Positions 34,526 to 41,680 of a stretch of 64,000 nucleotides of DNA are shown here, in pieces. Origin of the DNA: Treponema sp. (GTDB lineage Bacteria > Spirochaetota > Spirochaetia > Treponematales > Treponemataceae). The stretch's first letter is position 1. Each line of letters opens with the position of its first letter. The DNA lies in assembly GCA_017470605.1 (NCBI GenBank), contig JAFUYH010000024.1, positions 1-64,000 of the forward strand. Reading direction: 5' to 3'. The notes below the pieces were generated by a model. It searched no databases. It saw only the letters and a list, made by a program, of their open reading frames with translations, and was not told where the DNA came from. The translations under genes and the position numbers were made by a program.

Positions 34526-36130
34526 TTAGAAATTTATATGTGTCATATCGGTAAAGACCATGACTATATTTCTTTCATCGCAATAATCTGCAAATTCATT
34601 GTCGGAAGAAGTTCCTCCTGACTGAATGATGGCAGAAACACCGGCATCTGCAATTTTTATAAACTGATCGCACAAAGGAATTGCTGTATCGCAGATAAGA
34701 ACATCAGCAATTGGTCCGGACAGATTTAATCTTTCTTTTCTGTTTTGTGCGTCAAGGAGAACCCTTTCCAGTGCTTCCTGAGTAGAAAGGCAGGATTGGG
34801 CAATTCCCGCAATGGCATTATCCTTTATAAGGACTGCGCAATAGGAGCGGGCACTCATGACCATCTTCATGCCAAAGGCCATTTCATCAGCAAAAAGTTG
34901 AGAAGGCCTGTTCTTTGTTTTGATTTTCCAATGATTAAAGAGTGATGTATCTTCTTCCTGCAGAATGATTCCGCCATTTATAAGTTTTCCGTCTACTCCA
35001 ATTTCATTTGCCTTGCCTGCGGCAATCAGTTTTGTCTGCTTTTTTTCTGTAAGAATGCTTTTTGCATCTGGCGTAAAGCCCGGGGCAATAATTACAGAAA
35101 AATTATAGTTCACAATTTCACGTGCGGCATTTGTATCAATTACGGCACTGCAGCCCAGAGTTGCTTCCGAAATATTTTCAGAATCATAACTGTAGGCTTT
35201 GTGAAAGGATTCCAGAACGTTTGAAGAGAGCCCTGCACCCAGAATGTTTGACATTTTGATTATGATTGAGAAAACCGTTCCTGCGAGCGGAGTAAATTGA
35301 GTGGTAAAAGGATAGCCGTCCTTGTTTTCACTTTTTACCGTATACTGATTTTTTAGAATTGAATACAGAGTGTGAATCTGATCCCATGCAAAAGTTGCGT
35401 CTGCGGCCATTGTATATGAAATGTCTTTTCCTGCTAATTTTGAAAATCCGTTTAAGGCTCCAAAATCTACAGGAGTGCGGTAAAGGCAGGCTTTTTGCTG
35501 CGAGTTTGTTCCATGCTGAAGTTCCATTTCTTTTCTGAAAGGGAAAGAAATATAATTCAGAAATTTTATCTTGAATTCTTTATTTTGAAGGATTGAGGCA
35601 GCAATTCCGCCGTCAAAGGCTGAAACAAGATTAAGGGCTTTTGCCGCAAGATAGAGACGGAAGGCTTTTGTAACATTGTCTGTTTTCAGCTGAATTACTG
35701 CTTCTTTGTAGTCTGCAGGGTCTGTAAGAACAAGAAGGTTTTCATAATTGCTGAATGAATTTCTAAGGATTGTAGAAATAAAAAGTGAGGAAGGATGAAT
35801 TATTGAATTATCGTTTTTCTGATTTACATCCAGAAAGGGGAATATGTTTGCACAGATGATATAAATGCTGTTTTCCTGATTATCCTGAGAGACTTTATTT
35901 TCTGAATCAATGCGGGTCATCAGAATTCTGCGGATAAGATTTGAAGTTTCCTGAACATAGAAATTGTTTTCTTCAAGGGCCTGTTCATGGGTAACAGGAA
36001 TTTTATTTTTCAAAAGAAGCTGTTCTGTCTTATTTGCAGAAAGAATAGTCCAGCCGGTTTTATGCAGGTATTCTGCAAATTCAACGACATTCTGAGTGTT
36101 TTCTACATGGATTACAGCATATTTGTTCAT
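34526..36130 (-). CDS. Degenerate PurH (AICAR transformylase/IMP cyclohydrolase) homologue
   Basis: About 534 aa starting MNKYAVIHVENTQ at ATG 36130. The fold order matches PurH: an MGS-like N-terminal domain (~1-170), then an AICARFT-type domain with YRTPVDFGALNG-like, VIIAPGFTPDAKSIL, RPSQLFADEMAFGMKMV and NAIAGIAQSC segments. Catalytic signatures are missing. The usual KTLHPKIHGG of the cyclohydrolase is absent, and the KHxNPCG motif of the transformylase appears as a GCSAVIDT stretch. It may be a highly diverged enzyme or a non-catalytic paralogue. No ribosome site; a TACTAT box lies 6 bases before the ATG, pointing to a leaderless message. Confidence 0.75.
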   Translation of the reverse strand: MNKYAVIHVENTQNVVEFAEYLHKTGWTILSANKTEQLLLKNKIPVTHEQALEENNFYVQETSNLIRRILMTRIDSENKVSQDNQENSIYIICANIFPFLDVNQKNDNSIIHPSSLFISTILRNSFSNYENLLVLTDPADYKEAVIQLKTDNVTKAFRLYLAAKALNLVSAFDGGIAASILQNKEFKIKFLNYISFPFRKEMELQHGTNSQQKACLYRTPVDFGALNGFSKLAGKDISYTMAADATFAWDQIHTLYSILKNQYTVKSENKDGYPFTTQFTPLAGTVFSIIIKMSNILGAGLSSNVLESFHKAYSYDSENISEATLGCSAVIDTNAAREIVNYNFSVIIAPGFTPDAKSILTEKKQTKLIAAGKANEIGVDGKLINGGIILQEEDTSLFNHWKIKTKNRPSQLFADEMAFGMKMVMSARSYCAVLIKDNAIAGIAQSCLSTQEALERVLLDAQNRKERLNLSGPIADVLICDTAIPLCDQFIKIADAGVSAIIQSGGTSSDNEFADYCDERNIVMVFTDMTHINF

Positions 36131-36136
36131 GCGTAT

Positions 36137-36187
36137 ATAGTAACAAAAAAACAACTGATTGAAAATAACCCGACTACTCGTTAAACT
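36137..36187. promoter_or_regulatory. Back-to-back promoters of purH-like gene and aroA
   Basis: Plus strand: TTGAAA (36159-36164), 17 bases, TAAACT (36182-36187), ending 10 bases before the aroA ATG at 36198. Minus strand: TTTTCA (complement of 36160-36165), 17 bases, TACTAT (complement of 36137-36142), 6 bases before ATG 36130. The two promoters share their -35 region and both leave essentially no leader. Confidence 0.5.
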
Positions 36188-36197
36188 GATTATAATT

Positions 36198-37559
36198 ATG
36201 AAAGCAATTGCAAAAAAACATAAACTTGCCGGACATATTACTGTTCCGGGTTCCAAGAGCCATACAATCCGCGCTCTGATTCTAGCTTCCATGGCGGAAG
36301 GTACTTCTCATATTTCAAATCCACTTCCAAGCAATGACTGTCTTTCTACGGTAAAGGCCGTAAAGCAGGTTGGCGCAGAAGTTTTGATGGACGGTGACGT
36401 GTGGACTGTTCATGGTGCAGGAAAAAATCTGCATTTGCCTGACTCTGGCAGCACGGAGAGCGGTCTTATAGATGTGGGAAATTCAGGTTCCCTTATGTAT
36501 TTTTTGTGCCCGGTGCTTTCTACTTTGAGCGGAAAATGTACTTTTACCGGTGATGAATCAATCTGCAGGCGGCCGGTAAATCATCTTATTGATGCATTGA
36601 ATCAGCTGGGGGCTGACGGAAAATCTCTTGATGGCGGAGATACTCCACCTTTTTCTTTCTGCGGGCCTATTGATGTGGGGCGCGAACTGGTAACTGGCGG
36701 TGAACTTTCCCAGTATATCAGCGGATTTATGATGGCGGCTTCCCGCCTGAAGGGCACTCTTCACATGAAGCTGACCAATCCAAAAGAAACTCCATACCTT
36801 ACAATGACACGGCTCTGGCTGGAAAGCGTTGGGGTGCCGGTTTCAATTTCGTCAGATTTTAAGGAAGTGAGCGTAACGGGGCCTGTTGAAATTAAGGCTT
36901 TTGACCGGGCTGTTCCTTCTGACTGGGAAGGGGTTGCCTTTCCTTTGATTGCGGCTCTGCTTTCTGGCAGTTCTATTGTGATAGATAATATAGACGGCTC
37001 TGGAAGTCAGGGTGATGATAAAATTGTAGAAGTCTTGCAGTCTGTCGGTTCGGATATTGTCTGGGATAAGGAAAAGCAAACCCTTACGGTAAACGGAAGC
37101 GGTGGCAATTCGGGGTCTGGTCTTGGGCTGACTACGGCTGGCTTACCTGGCGGAGAACTTGTTGTGAATATGTCCGGCTTCCCGGATGCAATCTGTGCCC
37201 TTGCCGTTATGGCCTGCTTTATTGAAGGCAAAACTGTTTTTACGGATATAGATATTTGCCGCAAGAAGGAAACAGACCGCATTAAGGCCATGGTCAGCGA
37301 GCTTTCAAAACTGGGTGCCAGCCTGGTAGATGAAGGAGAGCGCCTTGTGGTTTACGGTGATGGCGGAAAGAGCCTGCATGGTGGCGCGGTAGAATCCTAC
37401 AAGGATCACCGCATAGTAATGGCACTTTCTTGTCTTGGGCTGGGCTTAAAGGAAGGCGAAAGCGTAACCGTAAGCGATGCCCAGTGGTGCAGCGTGACCT
37501 TCCCCCGCTTTTTTGAAGAGATGAATAAAATTGGAGCCGGATTTGCTGTCTCCGAATAA
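36198..37559 (+). CDS. aroA: 5-enolpyruvylshikimate-3-phosphate synthase
   Basis: About 453 aa from ATG 36198 (MKAIAKKHKLAGHITVPGSKSHTIRA). EPSP synthase condenses shikimate-3-phosphate with PEP in chorismate synthesis. Active-site motifs: PGSKSHTIRAL, GNSGSLMYF, GELSQYISGFMMA, DWEGVAFPL, KETDRIKAM and YKDHRIVMAL. It is somewhat longer than the typical ~430 aa, with a glycine-serine-rich loop near residue 310 (SGGNSGSGLG). It overlaps the methyltransferase reading frame downstream. Confidence 0.95.
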   Translation: MKAIAKKHKLAGHITVPGSKSHTIRALILASMAEGTSHISNPLPSNDCLSTVKAVKQVGAEVLMDGDVWTVHGAGKNLHLPDSGSTESGLIDVGNSGSLMYFLCPVLSTLSGKCTFTGDESICRRPVNHLIDALNQLGADGKSLDGGDTPPFSFCGPIDVGRELVTGGELSQYISGFMMAASRLKGTLHMKLTNPKETPYLTMTRLWLESVGVPVSISSDFKEVSVTGPVEIKAFDRAVPSDWEGVAFPLIAALLSGSSIVIDNIDGSGSQGDDKIVEVLQSVGSDIVWDKEKQTLTVNGSGGNSGSGLGLTTAGLPGGELVVNMSGFPDAICALAVMACFIEGKTVFTDIDICRKKETDRIKAMVSELSKLGASLVDEGERLVVYGDGGKSLHGGAVESYKDHRIVMALSCLGLGLKEGESVTVSDAQWCSVTFPRFFEEMNKIGAGFAVSE

Positions 37560-38727
37560 TCCTAAGAGCGAAAATCCAGACTTTCTCCAAAATCAGCTTG
37601 TTACCTACATTGGAAATAAGAGGGCTCTGCTGAATTTTATAGGAGAGGGCATTTCCATAGTACAGAAAGCCTTGGGAAAAGAAAAACTTTCCTGTTTTGA
37701 TGGCTTTGCTGGCAGCGGTGTAGTTGGCAGGTATCTGAAGCAGTATTCTTCATACCTTGCCGTAAATGATCTGGAACTTTATTCCCAGATTATAAGCCGC
37801 TGTTATCTTTCTAATAAATCTGAATTAAATCTTCCTCTTTTGAAAAATTATTATGATGAATTAAAGGCAGCGGTTTCTTCCCAAATTTCAAGCCTTAACG
37901 GAAAACAGTCATTTGGATTTATATCTGATTTATATTCTCCAGCCAACGAAAATGACATTCAAAAGTCTGACCGCTGTTTTTACACAAAGTATAATGCAAA
38001 TTATCTGGATTTATGCCGTCAGAATATAGACCGTCTTGTCCCGGAAGAATATCGTGATTATTTTATTGCTCCGCTTCTTTCCGAAGCGTCAATTCATGCA
38101 AATACTGCCGGCATTTTTAAGGGGTTTTACAAAAATCGCGATACGGGAATAGGTCAGTTTGGCGGAAAAGCACAGAACGCTCTTTCAAGAATCCTTGGAA
38201 AAATTGAACTTCCATTCCCTGTTTTTTCTGAATTTGACTGCAAGAGTAAGATTTTTGCCAGCGATACAAACGAACTTGTAAAATCTGACCTGCTTTATGA
38301 CTTTCCTGCAGAAATTGACGGCAGTGAATTTGACCTTGCCTACTTTGACCCTCCTTACAATCAGCATCCTTACGGTTCCAATTATTTTATGCTGAACCTG
38401 ATAGCCTCATATACTGCTCCTGACCCTCTGGCTATGAGCAGGGTTTCTGGTATTCCAAAAGGCTGGAACCGCTCCCTTTACAATAAAAAGAAGCAGATTC
38501 TCCCGATTTTTGCAGAACTTGTAAAAAATATTCGTGCAAAGTTTGTCCTCATATCCTTTAATTCCGAAGGCTTCATTCAGAAAGATGAAATGATACAGAT
38601 GCTTTCTGAACTGGGAAAGGTTCAGGTTCTGGAATCAAAATACAACACCTTCCGCGGTTCCAGAAACCTTAAAGAGCGGGAAATCCACGTAAAAGAATAT
38701 CTTTTTCTGCTGGATAAGCGCCGCTAA
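37543..38727 (+). CDS. DNA adenine (N6) methyltransferase
   Basis: About 394 aa. The start is placed at TTG 37543 because GGAG (37533-37536) lies 6 bases upstream; the upstream TTG at 37531 overlaps that site. It overlaps the end of aroA by 17 bases. Motifs: NQLVTYIGNKRALL (SAM-pocket start of Dam/D12-like enzymes), CFDGFAGSGVVGRYL (motif I), and AYFDPPYNQHPYGSNYF (motif IV DPPY, defining N6-adenine methylation). No restriction endonuclease is adjacent, so it is either an orphan methylase or its partner is elsewhere. Target sequence unknown. Confidence 0.9.
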   Translation: MLSPNNPKSENPDFLQNQLVTYIGNKRALLNFIGEGISIVQKALGKEKLSCFDGFAGSGVVGRYLKQYSSYLAVNDLELYSQIISRCYLSNKSELNLPLLKNYYDELKAAVSSQISSLNGKQSFGFISDLYSPANENDIQKSDRCFYTKYNANYLDLCRQNIDRLVPEEYRDYFIAPLLSEASIHANTAGIFKGFYKNRDTGIGQFGGKAQNALSRILGKIELPFPVFSEFDCKSKIFASDTNELVKSDLLYDFPAEIDGSEFDLAYFDPPYNQHPYGSNYFMLNLIASYTAPDPLAMSRVSGIPKGWNRSLYNKKKQILPIFAELVKNIRAKFVLISFNSEGFIQKDEMIQMLSELGKVQVLESKYNTFRGSRNLKEREIHVKEYLFLLDKRR

Positions 38728-38729
38728 AA

Positions 38730-39776
38730 TTAAAAGGTCACAGTGCACATGACAGGAAGATGGTCGGAATAACCTTCGCCATTGTAAATTCTGTAGGCAA
38801 TGGGCCTGCCTTCTGTGTCTGCCCAAGGCTCTTCTGACCGGGGCGCAAATGCCGCAATCCGCGCGCTCCCCGCCGCAAAAATGTGGTCAATCCGCTCCCA
38901 TTCCCCCTGATAATAATAACTGCCGGTTTTTGTAGAAAGCGCGCCGCCCTGCGTAAGCCAGGGAGAATACACTTCTGAAACTTTTCTTCCGCCTGCGCCC
39001 CCACTCCTGAAAAGTACCTTTGCCTTGGAGCCGCTATCACCGGATATGCCCGGACAGAATTCCCCGATATCCTGATTAAAATCCCCGCATAAAATAACAG
39101 CCTCGCTTTTTGCCAGAAGCCTGCACAGCCTGTCGCCCGCCACAGATTCCTGCCACTGCCGCCATATTCTGCTTTCATCTGCGCCCAGTTTGCTTTTCCA
39201 GTGATTTGCCAGCACCCAAAAGTGCCGCCCCTTGCTTTCTACAGAAAACTGAATGACAGGGCGGCACTGGGGCTGGGCTATCTGCTGGCAGCGTATATCC
39301 ATAGAATGTACGCTTATGTCAGAAATCCTATAGCGCGAAAAAACGGCACAGCCAATGGCGCTCCCATTTTCCTTTGCAAAAAAAGCATATTCCCAGCGTT
39401 TTGACCGGTTCCAGTTTTTTCCCGCCAGCTGATTCACAATGTCCTGAACAACTTCTGCATTTTCTATTTCTTCCAGAACAATCACGTCAGGATTAAGGCT
39501 TGTCAGTACATCGCAAAGCCTTCCCAGCCGCACAAGGTATTTATCTTTAGACCAGTTTCCGGCTTTTTTGAAGTCATCATATTCCGTGCCTGTTGTGCGG
39601 GCATCAAAAAAAGTCTGCACATTCCAGCTGGCAAAGGTGATGTTCTGCCGCACTTCTTCAGTTGAAACATCAGCTTTTTCTGCTTGGCTTTTTATTCCTG
39701 CGCTTCCAGAACAGCTTTCAAAAAGACCAGAAATTAGAAAGACCATGCAAATCAGCATTATATATAGGATTTTCAT
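38730..39776 (-). CDS. Endonuclease/exonuclease/phosphatase-family lipoprotein
   Basis: About 348 aa from ATG 39776, with GGGGG 5 bases upstream; the ATG at 39788 overlaps the promoter motif. A signal peptide ends at LFESC (lipobox-like), so it is probably lipid-anchored. The EEP fold is evident: FASWNVQTFFD, VIVLEEIEN (metal Glu), VLANHWKSK, ILCGDFNQDIGEF (catalytic Asp/Asn), ERIDHIFAA and a final SDHLPVM (catalytic His). Such exported enzymes cleave nucleic acids or phosphoesters, perhaps for nutrient scavenging. The second copy of the 38-bp motif sits immediately upstream. Confidence 0.88.
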   Translation of the reverse strand: MKILYIMLICMVFLISGLFESCSGSAGIKSQAEKADVSTEEVRQNITFASWNVQTFFDARTTGTEYDDFKKAGNWSKDKYLVRLGRLCDVLTSLNPDVIVLEEIENAEVVQDIVNQLAGKNWNRSKRWEYAFFAKENGSAIGCAVFSRYRISDISVHSMDIRCQQIAQPQCRPVIQFSVESKGRHFWVLANHWKSKLGADESRIWRQWQESVAGDRLCRLLAKSEAVILCGDFNQDIGEFCPGISGDSGSKAKVLFRSGGAGGRKVSEVYSPWLTQGGALSTKTGSYYYQGEWERIDHIFAAGSARIAAFAPRSEEPWADTEGRPIAYRIYNGEGYSDHLPVMCTVTF

Positions 39777-39787
39777 TTTTACCCCCA

Positions 39788-39825
39788 TATATATAATGGC
39801 CGCCAGATTTCATTTTCACCAAAAA
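39788..39825 (-). promoter_or_regulatory. 38-bp conserved promoter-like motif, copy B
   Basis: TATATATAAT, ggcc, 8 variable bases, TCATTTTCACCAAAAA on the plus strand. It ends 11 bases before the start codon of the EEP lipoprotein gene, so on the minus strand it reads TTTTTGGTGAAAATGA ... ATTATATATA followed by the GGGGG ribosome site. This is the tightest gene association of the three copies. Confidence 0.7.
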
Positions 39826-39926
39826 TCAGAGAAAAAATTTGAATTTTTTGATTGACTGTATGTTCAGTGCGTTTTCATTGTGCCTGCAAGCCAGTCTGGG
39901 GCTTCCCCATGAATCCCCGTAAATCC

Positions 39927-40493
39927 TTACACCTTTAAAATTACCCAGGTTGCGCCTGAACCGCCTTCCTGCTTTGTTTTTGGATGTCCAGACATTCCGC
40001 ATCTTTTGTCTTTTTCAATAAAAGAGCGGACAAGTTTTCCCAGAACCGGGTCTGTTCCTGTTGTGTGGATTCCTTTTCCATGAATAATCAGAATCTTGCG
40101 TAAGCCTCTGCGGCAGCAGTCTCCGACAAAAACATTCAGTCTTTCTTCTGCCTCATCCTGATGCAGACCATGCAGGTCAAGAATTGCTTCCGGCTTCATG
40201 CTGATAAGATAGTTCCTGTCCTGCAGTTTTGTGCGCTCTTCGTTTTCTTCGGCAAGTCTGTCTTTATCAATTGTGCCGTAACGGCGCAGCCACATTTCCA
40301 TAGGATTTATTTCTTTTGAATTTTCTGCACGGATTTTTGCCTCAAAGTCACGTTCTGCGGCAAGTTCCTTTTCTTCTTTTGTAGGGGCATTTGCCTTTTT
40401 ATGAGAAAGCTGATTTTTTCCGCTCTCACGCTGTTTCCTGACCTTTTCGGCCTTCATTTCATCCCACTGATTCAGAATGTCGCCCATGTCCAT
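39927..40493 (-). CDS. Smr-domain protein
   Basis: About 188 aa from ATG 40493 (GAGG 7 bases upstream). The N-terminal half is charged and helical. The C-terminal Smr domain shows ILDLHGLHQDEAEERL, ILIIHGKGIHT and GGSGATWVIL, the standard LDLHG and HGKG motifs of MutS2-type endonuclease or RNA-binding domains. A stand-alone Smr protein may nick branched DNA or act on RNA. It overlaps the preceding gene of the Bat operon by 22 bases, so it is probably co-expressed with it. Confidence 0.88.
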   Translation of the reverse strand: MDMGDILNQWDEMKAEKVRKQRESGKNQLSHKKANAPTKEEKELAAERDFEAKIRAENSKEINPMEMWLRRYGTIDKDRLAEENEERTKLQDRNYLISMKPEAILDLHGLHQDEAEERLNVFVGDCCRRGLRKILIIHGKGIHTTGTDPVLGKLVRSFIEKDKRCGMSGHPKTKQEGGSGATWVILKV

Positions 40494-41680
40494 ACAATCA
40501 CCTCGTCTTTTTTGCACCAGCCTTCCGTTTCTCCAAATTTTATGAACAGCCAGTCGCCGGTTCTTTCTTTTACTATAACTGCGTTTCCGCCTGATATATA
40601 AGATACTTCATTCAGCCCTTCTTCGGGAATAGAAAAAACTGAAATGCCTGTACTGATTCCAAAATCACCCAGATAAAGCCTGCGGTTCAGCCAGGGAGTA
40701 ATTCCAAGTTCTGCTTCAAGGGCTTTTCTTGCGGCTGTCTTTTTTTTGCGGGAAATTATGCTTTTAGACTCTTCGCGGTAGAGGCGGGCAAGTTTAAGGC
40801 AGTCTTCTTCTGAAATTTCATGGGGATTTCTGCCGGGAGCCTCGTTCTGGCTGAAGGCCTGTGAAAAGAGGGGTGACTCTTTAGAATCAGTGCCTGTAAG
40901 ACTTCCTTTTTTGAAGCGGACAGAAAATTCGGGGAATATTACGTCTGATGAAGCAAGAGTCATCTTAATTCGCGGCATTATCTGAATTCCTTCTTCCAGG
41001 CTTTCCCATTCAAAATCTGCTATAGGAATAAGAGCGCCGGCATTTTTCTGATTTATAGAAGAATAATCATAATCGCCTGTTTTTGAAAAAATGGCATTCT
41101 TAGGAAGACTCCAGTCAAAGCCCTTTATTTCAGAAGTATACTGGGCGTAAACTGTAAATTTCAGGGGACGGCCAGCGTCTGCAGTCATTACAGGAGAATT
41201 TATGCTGGAATCTGAATAAATCTTTTTTCCGTTTGCAAATGCAATTACAATCCGCGGATATTTATCAGAAGGATTTTCTGTGATTCTGACACTTTCATAT
41301 TCAATCGTTTTTTTTCCATATTTTGTCTGCAGGACAAGGGGAGGAAGACTGTAGAGTCCTTCTTTTTCAAAAGTAAACCATACTTGAATCCAGGTGCCCT
41401 TCATTTCCAAATCATAAGATTTTTTTACAGCCTTCAGTTTTGCTCCGCTGCTTCCTGCTTCGTCTGTTTGATTTTCTTCAATCTGCATTTCTGCTGCATT
41501 CTGACCTGGAAGAAAAATCTTAAATTCAATATCAGTATTTGTATATAAATTCTGACCTTCCAGAGGAATAAGGCCTTTTAAGGGGCTTTCTTCAGCCCAG
41601 AGACAGAAAATACCGCTCAATAATAAAATTAATAGTCGTCTGCAGAATTTAGAGAAGAAGTCTGTTCGCTGTTTTTCCAT
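40472..41680 (-). CDS. Exported BatD-like protein with C-terminal SH3-like segment
   Basis: A 402-aa protein with an N-terminal signal peptide (LLILLLSGIFCLWAEE). The body is beta-rich with BatD-like strands (PLKGLIPLEGQNLYTNTDIEFKIFLPG). The C-terminal ~60 residues (ISVFSIPEEGL...AVIVKERTGDWLFIKFGETEGW) look like a bacterial SH3 domain, often a cell-wall-binding module. The start lies inside the preceding fused Bat gene (52-base overlap), with AAGGAG 12 bases upstream. It likely acts in the periplasm with the VWA proteins. Confidence 0.75.
   Translation of the reverse strand: MEKQRTDFFSKFCRRLLILLLSGIFCLWAEESPLKGLIPLEGQNLYTNTDIEFKIFLPGQNAAEMQIEENQTDEAGSSGAKLKAVKKSYDLEMKGTWIQVWFTFEKEGLYSLPPLVLQTKYGKKTIEYESVRITENPSDKYPRIVIAFANGKKIYSDSSINSPVMTADAGRPLKFTVYAQYTSEIKGFDWSLPKNAIFSKTGDYDYSSINQKNAGALIPIADFEWESLEEGIQIMPRIKMTLASSDVIFPEFSVRFKKGSLTGTDSKESPLFSQAFSQNEAPGRNPHEISEEDCLKLARLYREESKSIISRKKKTAARKALEAELGITPWLNRRLYLGDFGISTGISVFSIPEEGLNEVSYISGGNAVIVKERTGDWLFIKFGETEGWCKKDEVIVWTWATF

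Noticed and set aside
36131..36292. 54-residue N-terminal extension of the PurH-like protein
   Set aside because: It would run through the shared promoter region and into aroA; the family-like N-terminus starts at ATG 36130.
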